Shown: positions 51,352 through 63,916 of the stretch, one piece after another
Layout of the letters: every line of letters begins with the position of its first letter
How positions within the stretch are numbered: position 1 is the first letter of the stretch
DNA from: Granulimonas faecalis
GTDB taxonomy: Bacteria > Actinomycetota > Coriobacteriia > Coriobacteriales > Atopobiaceae
Direction of reading: 5' to 3'
NCBI RefSeq assembly: GCF_022834715.1
Contig: NZ_BQKC01000001.1
Coordinates: forward strand, 156,001-220,000
Length of the DNA stretch: 64,000 nucleotides
Notes under the pieces: generated by a model
What the model saw: only the letters and a program-made list of their open reading frames with translations
What the model was told of the DNA's origin: nothing
Database searches by the model: none
Position numbers and translations under genes: made by a program

Positions 51352-51627
51352 ATGACGCTCATAGCCGGCGCCCTCCTCGGCCTGCTGGGGGCGCTGCCGG
51401 GTCTTGCGCTTGCCCGGATGGCTCGGATAGGCAGGCGCGTACCGGTCGCGGCCGGCCTCGCGGCAACCGTCCTCTCGGCGACGGCGCTCACGGCCGTCCT
51501 CGGATGGGCGTACGGGGCCGCAACGACCCGCTTCGCCGCCTTCGCCTCGGTCATGGTGACCGTGTTCCTCGGGGCGTGGGGGGTCGAGGCGTACAAGGCT
51601 TGGCGCTGGATGAGCCACTGGCGCTAG
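51352..51627 (+). CDS. Small membrane protein, AtpI-like (ATP synthase protein I position)
   Basis: A 91-residue protein with three predicted membrane helices (TLIAGALLGLLGALPGLAL, VAAGLAATVLSATALTAVLG, FAAFASVMVTVFLGAWG). It sits 16 bases before atpB, where atpI is normally found. CAAGGTG lies close to ATG 51352; upstream codons are open but the N-terminus MTLIAGALL fits a membrane start. Sequence similarity to AtpI is not clear, so the call rests on size, topology and position. Confidence 0.65.
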   Translation: MTLIAGALLGLLGALPGLALARMARIGRRVPVAAGLAATVLSATALTAVLGWAYGAATTRFAAFASVMVTVFLGAWGVEAYKAWRWMSHWR

Positions 51628-51643
51628 CGCAGAAGGAGGAGAC

Positions 51644-52444
51644 GTGGAAGAGTTCGAGAAGCTGCCTGAGGCGGTCAACGAGCTTGTCGACAGTTTCATA
51701 GCCCAGCCCGTGGCGGGCAATCTCAACTTCGGCATCACCCAGTACACGGTGTTCATGTTCGCCGCCATCGCGATTCTCTGCGTGGTCCTCTTCATCTTCA
51801 AGAAGAAGCAGGCCGCCAGCATCGTGCCCCAGGGCCGCTTCGTCAACGGCGTCGAGTACGTCATCGAGTTCGCCCGCAAGGACCTCGTCGAGGACATCCT
51901 GCACTCCACTTGGCGCCAGCACTTCCCCTTCATCGCCACGGTGTTCTTCTTCATCCTCATCAACAACCTCATGGGCGTGATTCCGGGCATGCACCCCGGC
52001 ACGGGCACCATCGGCGTCACCTTCGCCCTGGCCCTCATCTCGTTCATCTACTTCATCTACGTGGGCGTCAAGAAGGACGGCGGCTGGGGCTACATCAAGA
52101 GCCTCAAGCCCAAGGGCGTGCCCTTCCCCATGGACTGGCTCGTCTGGGTCATCGAGCTCTTCTCGACGTTCCTTCGCCTGATCACCCTAGCCGTCCGCCT
52201 GTTCTGCAACATGTTCGCCGGCCACGTGGTCATGGGCACCTTCGCCATCCTCGCCTCGCTCTTCATCGCCCGCTTTGCCCAGGGTGTGACCCTCGAGGCC
52301 TTCACGGGCGCCGGCATCTCGCTGCTCTGGCTGCTCGTGCTCATCGCCATCTACGCCGTGGAGATCCTCGTGGCCTGCATCCAGGCCTACGTCTTCTCGC
52401 TGCTCACGGCCGTCTACGTGCAGCTCGCCGAGGAGGACGAGTAG
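51644..52444 (+). CDS. atpB: ATP synthase Fo subunit a
   Basis: Proton-channel subunit of the rotary ATP synthase, 266 residues. It has LINNLMGVIPGM and the essential arginine in LRLITLAVRLFCNMFAGH. The C-terminal helix is IAIYAVEILVACIQAYVFSLL. Start GTG 51644 with AAGGAGGA upstream. First main gene of a complete operon in the order a-c-b-delta-alpha-gamma-beta-epsilon. Confidence 0.97.
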   Translation: MEEFEKLPEAVNELVDSFIAQPVAGNLNFGITQYTVFMFAAIAILCVVLFIFKKKQAASIVPQGRFVNGVEYVIEFARKDLVEDILHSTWRQHFPFIATVFFFILINNLMGVIPGMHPGTGTIGVTFALALISFIYFIYVGVKKDGGWGYIKSLKPKGVPFPMDWLVWVIELFSTFLRLITLAVRLFCNMFAGHVVMGTFAILASLFIARFAQGVTLEAFTGAGISLLWLLVLIAIYAVEILVACIQAYVFSLLTAVYVQLAEEDE

Positions 52445-52533
52445 ACCAAGGCATCATGGCGGCCTGGCCGCCTGTGCATAGACAAGACCCCAGTGGGAAC
52501 GAGTCCGAGGTCGGACCGTCAGAAGGAGGAATC

Positions 52534-52725
52534 GTGGGAGTCATCGGTTACGGAATTGGTGTTATCGGCGCCGGCCTTGGCATCGGCATCGCGGCTTACG
52601 GAGCGACCACGTCCATGGCCCGCCAGCCCGAGGTCCAGGGTCGTCTGTTCACCGTCTTCATCCTGGCCTCCGCCTTCGTCGAGGCGCTCGCCCTCATCGG
52701 CTTCGTCGTCTCCCTGCTGGCCTAA
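52534..52725 (+). CDS. atpE: ATP synthase Fo subunit c
   Basis: Ring-forming subunit, short at 63 residues, with two helices. The polar loop is ARQPEVQ (residues 29-35). The proton-binding carboxylate is E50 in ASAFVEALALIGFVV. The first helix is glycine-rich (GYGIGVIGAGLGIGIAA). The GTG start at 52534 has AGAAGGAGGA nearby. There are no obvious sodium-site residues (no Gln/Ser-Thr pattern), so proton coupling is likely. Confidence 0.95.
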   Translation: MGVIGYGIGVIGAGLGIGIAAYGATTSMARQPEVQGRLFTVFILASAFVEALALIGFVVSLLA

Positions 52726-52763
52726 TCCAAGCGGTCAGACCCATCACGTTGGAGGTTCGTGAC

Positions 52764-53372
52764 ATGAACAAGTCCCAGCAAGGGCGGGTGCGCTGCCTCG
52801 CCGTCACGGCGGCGGGAGCCGTTGCTTTCGCCCTGACGGTGCCCACCCCCGCCTTCGCGACCTCGGCGTTCGACATCCTGATCCCCAAGCCGGCCGAGTT
52901 CATCCCGGCCCTGATCGCCTTCGTGGTCATCTGGGCGGTGCTTGCCAAGCTGGTATGGCCGAGCGTCATCAAGACCCTCGACGCCCGTCAGAAGGCCATC
53001 CAGGACAACCTCGATGCCTCCGAGCAGGCAAAGGTCGACGCCGCCAAGGCCCTCAAGAAGGCCGAGGCCACCATCGACGACGCCCAGGCCCAGGCCGACG
53101 AGATCGTCGCCGAGGCCAAGAAGAACGCCGAGGCGTCCAAGGACGCCATCATCAAGCAGGCCAACATCGACGCTAAGCGGATCCAGGACAAGGCCCGCGA
53201 CGGCATCGAGGCCGAGCGCCACGCCGCCATGGCCGACCTCGTCGACCAGGCCGCCGACCTCGCCGTCGACCTCGCCGGTAAGATCATCGGCGAGAACCTC
53301 GACGCCGAGACCCAGAAGCGTCTGATCGAGCGTTCGTTGGCAGAAGCCGGAGACGCCGATGGCAACCAGTAA
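52764..53372 (+). CDS. atpF: ATP synthase Fo subunit b
   Basis: Peripheral stalk subunit, 202 residues. It has one membrane helix (about 46-64: FIPALIAFVVIWAVLAKLVW) and a long charged coiled coil. The N-terminus MNKSQQGRVRCLAVTAAGAV with PAFATSAFD looks like a second hydrophobic or signal-like segment, longer than usual for AtpF. TTGGAGG precedes ATG 52764. The 3' end overlaps atpH by 14 bases. Confidence 0.95.
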   Translation: MNKSQQGRVRCLAVTAAGAVAFALTVPTPAFATSAFDILIPKPAEFIPALIAFVVIWAVLAKLVWPSVIKTLDARQKAIQDNLDASEQAKVDAAKALKKAEATIDDAQAQADEIVAEAKKNAEASKDAIIKQANIDAKRIQDKARDGIEAERHAAMADLVDQAADLAVDLAGKIIGENLDAETQKRLIERSLAEAGDADGNQ

Positions 53373-53823
53373 CCGCATGGAGAAGGACAAGGTCGAGACC
53401 TATGCCCGGACGCTGCTCGAGGCGGCCCGGGCCGAGGGGCGCGAGAAGCGCGACCTCCGGGCCCTCGACGGCCTTGCCGACGCCCTGGGCGAGCTGTCGG
53501 ACACCCTCAAGGTGATCCTGGAGCGCGGCGACGAGCAGCTGCTCCCCGACATCGCCCAGCGTTACTCGGCCCTGTTCCATGCAGAGGTCGATGTGGTGGC
53601 GGTCGATGTGACCACCGCCATCCCCTTGGACGACGACCTCCGCGAGGAGGTCGAGGAGTTCCTCACCGTGGAGTACGACAAGCCCGTCTTCGTGGTGGAG
53701 CACGTCGATCCGTCCATCATCGGGGGCATCATCTTCAACGCGCGCGGCGAGCGTCGCGACGCATCGGTCCGCACCCAGCTCGAGAACGCTCGCAGGGTGC
53801 TCAAGGCAAAGGGAGGCGAGTAG
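53359..53823 (+). CDS. atpH: ATP synthase F1 subunit delta
   Basis: Connects the peripheral stalk to the F1 head, 154 residues, a little short. Signature VDPSIIGGIIFNARGERRDASVRTQLENARR is shown in part: DPSIIGGIIFNARG, then RTQLENARRVL. ATG 53359 lies within the end of atpF, with CGGAGA just upstream, suggesting coupled translation. Confidence 0.93.
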   Translation: MATSNRMEKDKVETYARTLLEAARAEGREKRDLRALDGLADALGELSDTLKVILERGDEQLLPDIAQRYSALFHAEVDVVAVDVTTAIPLDDDLREEVEEFLTVEYDKPVFVVEHVDPSIIGGIIFNARGERRDASVRTQLENARRVLKAKGGE

Positions 53824-53826
53824 GGC

Positions 53827-55530
<1,704 letters not shown>

Positions 55531-55535
55531 GGGCC

Positions 55536-57931
<2,396 letters not shown>

Positions 57932-57940
57932 GGGGGCGCC

Positions 57941-58369
57941 ATGGCCAAGATCGATTACCAGATCGTGCGTCCGGACAAGCTCATGCACGAGGGCGAGGCC
58001 ACCTCGGTCGTGCTGATCACCAAGTCGGGTGAGCTCGGCGTCCTTCCCGGTCACGCCCGCGAGATCTGCGCCCTCGGCGACGGCATCGTGCGCATCATGC
58101 ACGAGCCGGACGACACGGGGGCCACGCAGAGCCGCGTGGTGGTCTCGGGCGGCTACGCCGAGATCACGGGCGACATGGTCATCGTGCTGGCTAACCATGC
58201 CCGCGACGTCGACGACATCGACTCCAAGGTGGTCACGGCCACCCGAGCCGAGGCGGAGGGGGAGCTCGCCAAGCTCCCCGCAGGCGACTCCCGCAGGGCG
58301 TACTTCGACTCCAAGATCGTTTGGTGCGATCTCCTTCTGGCGGAGGAGGAGCGCTGGGGCGGGCGCTAG
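57941..58369 (+). CDS. atpC: ATP synthase F1 subunit epsilon
   Basis: Rotor subunit that joins gamma to the c-ring and can inhibit ATP hydrolysis. Beta-barrel part is VRPDKLMHEGEATSVV, GELGVLPGHAREI and VVVSGGYAEITGDMVIVLA. At 142 residues it is of normal size, though the C-terminal helix is unlike E. coli's. It ends the operon, with a T-tailed terminator 25 bases later. Confidence 0.93.
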   Translation: MAKIDYQIVRPDKLMHEGEATSVVLITKSGELGVLPGHAREICALGDGIVRIMHEPDDTGATQSRVVVSGGYAEITGDMVIVLANHARDVDDIDSKVVTATRAEAEGELAKLPAGDSRRAYFDSKIVWCDLLLAEEERWGGR

Positions 58370-58393
58370 TCGCGCCGTCCATCGTGCGATCAC

Positions 58394-58425
58394 AGCGGGG
58401 GCGGCCTGGTCGCCCCCGCTTTTTT
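58394..58425 (+). terminator. Rho-independent terminator of the ATP synthase operon
   Basis: AGCGGGGGCG (58394-58403) pairs with CGCCCCCGCT (58411-58420), followed by Ts. Confidence 0.95.
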
Positions 58426-58521
58426 CCTATGTGCGTGGCCCGTGATGCCCCGGCTAACTCTTCAGGGGAGGGGCGCCTCGCATAGAATCGTGTTCGTCCG
58501 AACCATGAACGGGAGGAGACC

Positions 58522-59793
58522 ATGGACGTCATCCAGATAGAGGGCGGTTACCCCATCACCGGCGAGGTGCAGGTGGAAGGGGCAAAGAACTCGGCTCTCA
58601 AGCTCATGGCCGCCACCCTCATGGCCCCCGGCGTGAACAAGCTCACGAACGTCCCGAACATCTCCGACGTCCACACCATGGGCAAGGTCATCGAGTGCCT
58701 CGGCGCCAAGGTCGAGGTCCTCGGCCCCCATGACCTCAGGATCGACACCACGGGCGTCGACTCCTGGGTGACGCCCTACCAGCTCGTGGCCAAGATGCGC
58801 GCCTCCACGGCGGTCCTCGGGCCGCTTCTCGCTCGCTTCGGCAAGGCCGTGGTGGCCATGCCCGGCGGCTGCAACATCGGTGCCCGCAAGATCGACATGC
58901 ACATGCTCGGCCTCGAGGCCCTGGGCGTGGAGTTCAAGGTAGACCACGGCAACATCTACGCCAGCGCCCCGCACGGCCTCCAGGGCACCACGGTGACCCT
59001 CGAGTTCCCATCGGTGGGAGCCACCGAGAACCTGCTGATGGCGTCGGTCCACGCCAGGGGCACCACGGTCATCGACAACGCCGCCCGCGAGCCCGAGATC
59101 GTGGATCTCGCCAACATGCTCAACGAGATGGGTGCCAAGATTACCGGCGCGGGCACTCCCCTGGTGGAGATCGAGGGTGTGGGCGACCTCCATCCCGTGA
59201 CCCACGAGGTCGTGGGCGACCGCATCGAGGCGGGCACCTTCATCGCCATGGGCGGGCTCGTGGGCGAGCCCGTGCGCGTCACGGGCTTCGACCCCCAGCA
59301 CCTCGGCCTCGTGCTGCGCAAGTACGAGCTCATGGGCCTTACCATCGAGCGTGAGGAGCGCGGGTGCAGCGTCTGGCGCACGGGCCCCATCAGGCCCACC
59401 GACATCCAGACCCTGCCGTATCCGGGCTTCCCCACGGACATGCAGGCCCAGACCATGACGCTCCTGGCCAACGCCGAGGGCGACTCCATCATCACCGAGA
59501 ACGTCTTCGAGAACCGCTTCATGCTCGCTGCCGAGCTCAACCGCATGGGTGCCGACATTCGCATCGAGGGGCACCATGCCATCGTCCACGGCGTGGAGGG
59601 CTTCTCTGGGGCACCCGTCACCTCTCCCGACCTCCGCGGCGGCGCGGCCCTCGTCATGGCCGGCCTCGTGGCCGACGGCTATACCACCGTCTCGGGCGTC
59701 CACCACATCGACCGCGGCTATGAGGGCTTCGTCGAGAAGCTCCAGGCCCTCGGGGCGCGGGTGCGCCGCACCACGGTGCCCGACGAGGACTGA
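58522..59793 (+). CDS. murA: UDP-N-acetylglucosamine 1-carboxyvinyltransferase
   Basis: First committed step of peptidoglycan synthesis: PEP plus UDP-GlcNAc. Of 423 residues, K22-N23 (EGAKNSAL) binds substrate and C117 (MPGGCNIG) is the active-site cysteine attacked by fosfomycin. GDRIEAGTF, TDMQAQ and ENVFENRFM are other conserved segments. GGGAGGAG precedes ATG 58522; TAGAAT at 58483-58488 may be its -10. A DtxR-family gene follows closely. Confidence 0.97.
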   Translation: MDVIQIEGGYPITGEVQVEGAKNSALKLMAATLMAPGVNKLTNVPNISDVHTMGKVIECLGAKVEVLGPHDLRIDTTGVDSWVTPYQLVAKMRASTAVLGPLLARFGKAVVAMPGGCNIGARKIDMHMLGLEALGVEFKVDHGNIYASAPHGLQGTTVTLEFPSVGATENLLMASVHARGTTVIDNAAREPEIVDLANMLNEMGAKITGAGTPLVEIEGVGDLHPVTHEVVGDRIEAGTFIAMGGLVGEPVRVTGFDPQHLGLVLRKYELMGLTIEREERGCSVWRTGPIRPTDIQTLPYPGFPTDMQAQTMTLLANAEGDSIITENVFENRFMLAAELNRMGADIRIEGHHAIVHGVEGFSGAPVTSPDLRGGAALVMAGLVADGYTTVSGVHHIDRGYEGFVEKLQALGARVRRTTVPDED

Positions 59794-59815
59794 GGCCGCC
59801 GAAAGGAGCGATCCT

Positions 59816-60241
59816 GTGCCTGAGGTCAATCCGCCCAAACCCCTCTCCATGGCCAACGAGGACTACCTGGAGGCCGTCTGGCGCATCATGCTCGAGCGCG
59901 ACGACGACTCCGTGCGCTCCGTGGACGTGGCCGAGCTGCTCGGCGTGTCCAAGGCCAGCGTCAACAAGGCCATCTCCACCCTCAAGAACCACGGCTACGT
60001 GGAGCAGAACCGCTACGGGCGCGTGGCCCTCACCGAGCCGGGACGCCGGTACGCGGCGCGGCTCTGGCGCTGTCACCGCGCCCTGCGGGCTTTCCTGACC
60101 GGCGACCTCGGGGTCGACCCGGCCGTGGCCGACGGCGAGGCCTGCGAGATGGAACACGCCCTCTCCCAGGACACCATGGACCGCCTCCTCGCCTACCTGG
60201 AGCGCGAGGGGACCGTCGTCGACGGTGACCTCGATGGCTGA
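59816..60241 (+). CDS. DtxR/MntR-family metal-dependent regulator
   Basis: Iron- or manganese-responsive repressor, 141 residues, lacking a C-terminal SH3 domain. N-terminal winged helix (SVDVAELLGVSKASVNKAIS) and dimerisation region with ligand-type residues in CEMEHALSQDTMDRL. The pattern E-x-x-C-E-x-E-H is typical of metal site 1. Start GTG 59816 with AAAGGAG upstream; the leader MPEVNPPKPLSM precedes the conserved NEDYLEAVWRI. It overlaps the next gene by eight bases. Confidence 0.9.
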   Translation: MPEVNPPKPLSMANEDYLEAVWRIMLERDDDSVRSVDVAELLGVSKASVNKAISTLKNHGYVEQNRYGRVALTEPGRRYAARLWRCHRALRAFLTGDLGVDPAVADGEACEMEHALSQDTMDRLLAYLEREGTVVDGDLDG

Positions 60242-61121
60242 CGTCGGCGACCTCAGCGTCGCCCAGGCCCTGGCCGCGCTCCTCGAGACGGGGGTCGACG
60301 AGGCCTCCCTCGACGCCGACCGGGCGTCCGCCGCGGTGTTCGCCGGGCGTCTGGGCGGGTCAGGCCGCCCTGTGACCCTCTCGGGCGACCTCGACCGCGC
60401 CCTGGGGACCGACCTCCCCGACGGTCTGTGGTGCCTCTGCGAGCCCGAGACCGTGGCAGCCGCCCAGGCGCTCGACGTCGCCTGCGGCGCCGAGGCCGCC
60501 GTCACCGCGACGCGCGCTCCCCTCGTGCGCCTGCTCGACGAGGTGACGGACCCCGCGGAGCTCCGGTCTGTCGGGCGCGCCGCCGGGCACCTGGCCCTCC
60601 GGGCGCCGGCACCCTTCGCCGTGGGGGCGGTGGGCCTTGCCGGGTCGCGCTCCGTCGACCCCGGGCGCCTCAACGACGGCGTGCGGGCCCTTTGCGGCGG
60701 TTTCGTCGAGGCGGGCCTCCATGGCGTGCTCTTCGAGGACGCCCCCAACGGGGCCGTGGGCTTTGGCGCCGTGCGTGCGGCCTCGGCCGCTGGGCTCCCG
60801 GTGGCCGCCCTCGCCGACCACGGCGCCCTCCCGGACGACCGGCTCCTCGCCCTCACCATCGCGGCCCTGGCCGCCTCCGGGGCCTGCTGCGTGGGGGTCT
60901 CCTCCGTCCCCTGGGACGACCTCGACGGGGTCGCGCGACGGGTCGCTGCCGCCGCCTCCCGCTGCGACGTGTCCGGGGCCGTGGTGGCCGACGTCCCGGC
61001 CGGGGAGCCGGTTGGGGAGTGGCCTCTCTCAGCGGTGGAGGGGCTGGGCCTTCTCGGTGTGAGGGGCGCGCCCTTGGCGGAGGCCGCCGACCTCTGGGCC
61101 TCCCTTGCGGCGGGCGGGTGA
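60234..61121 (+). CDS. Homocysteine S-methyltransferase-like protein, degenerate
   Basis: A 295-residue protein with a TIM-barrel-like rhythm. The C-terminal half (GFVEAGLHGVLFEDAPN, GLPVAALADHG, ASGACCVGVSSVPWDDL) resembles the homocysteine-binding domain of MetH or MmuM. The conserved GGCC-G zinc motif is not seen: ACC occurs in a different place. So it is probably not an active methyltransferase. ATG 60234 is chosen; GTG 60225 is possible. Very rich in Ala, Gly and Leu. Its coupling to DtxR could mean a metal-related role. Low certainty. Confidence 0.5.
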   Translation: MADVGDLSVAQALAALLETGVDEASLDADRASAAVFAGRLGGSGRPVTLSGDLDRALGTDLPDGLWCLCEPETVAAAQALDVACGAEAAVTATRAPLVRLLDEVTDPAELRSVGRAAGHLALRAPAPFAVGAVGLAGSRSVDPGRLNDGVRALCGGFVEAGLHGVLFEDAPNGAVGFGAVRAASAAGLPVAALADHGALPDDRLLALTIAALAASGACCVGVSSVPWDDLDGVARRVAAAASRCDVSGAVVADVPAGEPVGEWPLSAVEGLGLLGVRGAPLAEAADLWASLAAGG

Positions 61122-61283
61122 CCCTCGACGGACGGCGAGCTGTCGTTTGTATGAAACGCCTGCGCCTCCCACGGGTTGCAGGTAGCATCAAGAATGGCCG
61201 GTCATTGCATGTTTGAGCATGACGGCCACCGCTGAACCGACCCAGTCGCACCGCCTGCGGGGCGCTGCGAGCAAGGAGCAACC

Positions 61284-62180
61284 ATGAAGGCGATCATCCC
61301 GGCCGCAGGCCTCGGCACCCGCTTCCTGCCGGCTACCAAGAGCAACCCCAAGGAGCTGCTCCCCGTCCTGGACAAGCCCGTCATCCAGTACGTGGTCGAG
61401 GAGGCCCTCGAGCCCGAGGGCGTCGACGGCGTCGTCATCGTCAACTCGCACCTCAAGCCGCAGCTCGAGGAGTACTTCGGCCCCAAGCCCGAGCTCGAGA
61501 GCTACCTCCGTGAGCGTGGCAAGGACCGGTACGCCGAGGTTGTCCGTGAGTCCGGCGAGCTCCCGGTGAGCTTCGTGTACCAGGACGACCCCTTGGGCCT
61601 CGGCCATGCGGTGCTCTGCGCCAAGGACGAGGTGGGCGACGAGCCCTTCTTCGTGCTGCTGGGCGACTACTTCGTCCCCGACCGCGAGATGTGCGTGCGC
61701 ATGGCCGAGGTTTCCCGCGCCCACGGCGGCGCGTCGGTCATCGCCGTCGCCCCCGTGAGCCACGACGAGGTGAGCCGCTACGGCATCGTCGCCGGCGAGC
61801 AGGTGGGCACCCTCGACGGCGACGACCTCGACCTCGAGGAGCCCGGCTCGGTACTGCGCCTTTCCGGCATGGTGGAGAAGCCCGCCCCCGAGGACGCGCC
61901 CACCAACCTCTGCATCGTCGGCCGCTACCTCCTCTCACCCCGGGTCATGGAGCTGCTCCAGACGCAGCGGCCGGGTGCCGGCGGGGAGATTCAGCTCACC
62001 GACGCCCTCGAGCGCCTACTCAAGGAGGAGGAGATGTACGCCCTGGTCGTCGACCCCGCCGAGGGCTGCGACACCGGCACCCCCGCGGCCTGGGTGGGCA
62101 CGTCCGCCCGCATGGCGCTCCTCGACCCGGCCACGCGCGAGGCCTTCCTCGAGGCGTTGGGCGACCAGGCCCTCTCCTGA
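61284..62180 (+). CDS. galU: UTP--glucose-1-phosphate uridylyltransferase
   Basis: Makes UDP-glucose for glycolipids and capsule. 298 residues. KAIIPAAGLGTRFLPATKSN, KELLPVLDKPVIQY, GLGHAVLCAKD, VLLGDYFV, GMVEKPAPEDAPTNLCIVGRY (in part) and GEIQLTDAL are the family sequence. AAGGAG lies close to ATG 61284. A phosphohexomutase-like gene follows, making a plausible glucose 1-phosphate to UDP-glucose pair. Confidence 0.96.
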   Translation: MKAIIPAAGLGTRFLPATKSNPKELLPVLDKPVIQYVVEEALEPEGVDGVVIVNSHLKPQLEEYFGPKPELESYLRERGKDRYAEVVRESGELPVSFVYQDDPLGLGHAVLCAKDEVGDEPFFVLLGDYFVPDREMCVRMAEVSRAHGGASVIAVAPVSHDEVSRYGIVAGEQVGTLDGDDLDLEEPGSVLRLSGMVEKPAPEDAPTNLCIVGRYLLSPRVMELLQTQRPGAGGEIQLTDALERLLKEEEMYALVVDPAEGCDTGTPAAWVGTSARMALLDPATREAFLEALGDQALS

Positions 62181-62214
62181 CCCATCCTACCCAGGGCGTT
62201 CCCACGAGGCACCC

Positions 62215-63603
62215 ATGCGCTACATTCGCTTCAACAACGACGGATGGTACGCGCGCTACGATGACGGTCTGAACAAGACCAACGTCGTGCGCGTCGCCGA
62301 CGCCGCCGCGGCCCGATGGGCCGACGTCTTCGGCGGGGGCACCGTCCACATCGGTTACGATACCCGGCGCCATGCCCCGGAGCTCGCCGCCGCCGCTGCT
62401 GCCGCGGTGGGGGCCTGGGGCCTTGACGCCCGCCTCTCCGACGGGCCGTGCCCCATGCCCGCCCTCAACTTCGCCACCCGGTCGGACCCGTCCGCCGTTG
62501 GCGCCCTCATGCTCACGGCCGACCACCGCAACGCCGACTACCTCGGCATCCGGGTGCGCAACAACGACTCCTCGGCCATCGGCCGCGACGAGGCCGGCGC
62601 CATCGAGGATCTCGTGTCCCAGGAGCTCGGCGAGGCTCAGGGCCCGTTCACGCTCGAGGAGAGCGTGGGCCCCTTCCTCGCTCACATGGCCTCCCTGGTC
62701 GACGTGCGTCGCATCCGCAACGCCCGTCTCGACTGCATCCTCGACCCCATGTACGGCACCGCGCGCGGCCACGCCGCCACCCTGCTCCGCTCCCTGGGCG
62801 TGGGTGTCGTCGAGATCCACGGGGATACCGTCGACGACTTCTGCGGCACGCACCCGGAGGTGGTGGAGCCTTGGCTCGACGACCTCGAGTACATGACGGG
62901 CCAGACCCAGGTTGACTTTGGCACCGCCATCGACGGCCCCTCCAACCGCGCTGCCGCCGTCGACGGCGAGGGCAACCTCGTGGCCGCCCCCAAGCTCCAC
63001 GCCCTCGTGCTCATGCACCTCATCAAGAACCGCGGCCTCTCCGGCCGCATCGTGCTCCCGCGGTTCTCCTCCGTCGTCATCCGGCGGGTGGCCGAGTCGC
63101 TCGGCTGCGACGTCACCCTCGTGCCGCCCGGTCCCACCTGGCCGTTCGAGGAGATCCGCCAGGGCGGTGTCATCACCACGAGCGACGGCCTCGGCGGAAT
63201 CTGTGTCCCCTCGCTCGACCCCGAGCGGAACGCCTTCGTCACCATGCTGCTCCTCGTGGAGCTCCTGGCCTACGAGGGGGTCTCCCTCCGGGAGATGGCG
63301 GCCAACCTCGATCGCGCGGTCGGGTCGATGGAGTACGGCCACCGGGAGATCCGCATGGACCCGGGCCGCTGCGCCGTGCTTCGCAACCTCCTCCCCGGGA
63401 CCAACCCCGAGGGCCTCTGCGCCAAGAAGCCGGTGTCCGTGAGCCATGCCGACGGCCTGCGGGTCCAGTTCGACGACGACTCCTGGCTCTTCATCAGGCC
63501 GTCCATGTCCGAGCCGCTGGTGCGCATCTACGGCGAGGGGGTCGACCGTGCGGACAGGGACGAGCTCCTGGACATGGCGAAATCCTACGTCACCTCCCTC
63601 TGA
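62215..63603 (+). CDS. Phosphoglucomutase/phosphomannomutase-family protein with altered active site
   Basis: Four-domain alpha-D-phosphohexomutase of 462 residues. The usual active-site loop with phosphoserine (TASHNP) here reads TADHRN, placing D103 in the serine's place. The metal loop (DGDADR in the family) reads DGPSNR at 240-245. The sugar-binding loop GEQSGH is replaced by DGLGGI. The C-terminal phosphate loop RPSMSEPLVRIYGEG is intact. So it may bind sugar phosphates without normal catalysis, or use another chemistry. It follows galU closely and may regulate or support nucleotide-sugar formation. Confidence 0.85.
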   Translation: MRYIRFNNDGWYARYDDGLNKTNVVRVADAAAARWADVFGGGTVHIGYDTRRHAPELAAAAAAAVGAWGLDARLSDGPCPMPALNFATRSDPSAVGALMLTADHRNADYLGIRVRNNDSSAIGRDEAGAIEDLVSQELGEAQGPFTLEESVGPFLAHMASLVDVRRIRNARLDCILDPMYGTARGHAATLLRSLGVGVVEIHGDTVDDFCGTHPEVVEPWLDDLEYMTGQTQVDFGTAIDGPSNRAAAVDGEGNLVAAPKLHALVLMHLIKNRGLSGRIVLPRFSSVVIRRVAESLGCDVTLVPPGPTWPFEEIRQGGVITTSDGLGGICVPSLDPERNAFVTMLLLVELLAYEGVSLREMAANLDRAVGSMEYGHREIRMDPGRCAVLRNLLPGTNPEGLCAKKPVSVSHADGLRVQFDDDSWLFIRPSMSEPLVRIYGEGVDRADRDELLDMAKSYVTSL

Positions 63604-63916
63604 CCGCCCCGTATGTGTAGGGAATGTGGAGGGTCCGATCCCCGCCCCCGGGGGCCCGGGCGCCGCGTATAGTCATTTCTCGCGCCGCGGCACCCACCGC
63701 CTGGTGGTCCCGGCGCGACGGACCTTGAGAACCGGATACCGCGGCCTTTGGGGCCGCGGGGAGACAGACCATTAAGGATGGTTCCTCGCGGCGGGGGAGA
63801 CCCCGCCGGGAAACGAGCGAACCTGTCATTTCCTTGTGGATCCGACGATCGGCGGATCATCGGCCGGGTCGGGCTCCATCTGACACGCACCGCGGCGCCA
63901 GCGGGCGCCGCGTGTC
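63604..63916 (+). other. Leader of the rRNA operon
   Basis: No gene is seen. A TATAGT -10-like box lies at 63668-63673 without a good -35. Downstream, CCGCGGCC/GGCCGCGG (63739-63746 and 63752-63759) and GGCGGGG/CCCCGCC (63790-63796 and 63801-63807) form hairpins. The segment CCTTGAGAACC near 63723 is the kind of sequence found in actinobacterial rRNA leaders. A boxA is not clearly recognised. Confidence 0.6.

Noticed and set aside
63604..63916. tRNA or small RNA gene before the 16S gene
   Set aside because: No cloverleaf pattern is seen; the hairpins are simple leader stems.
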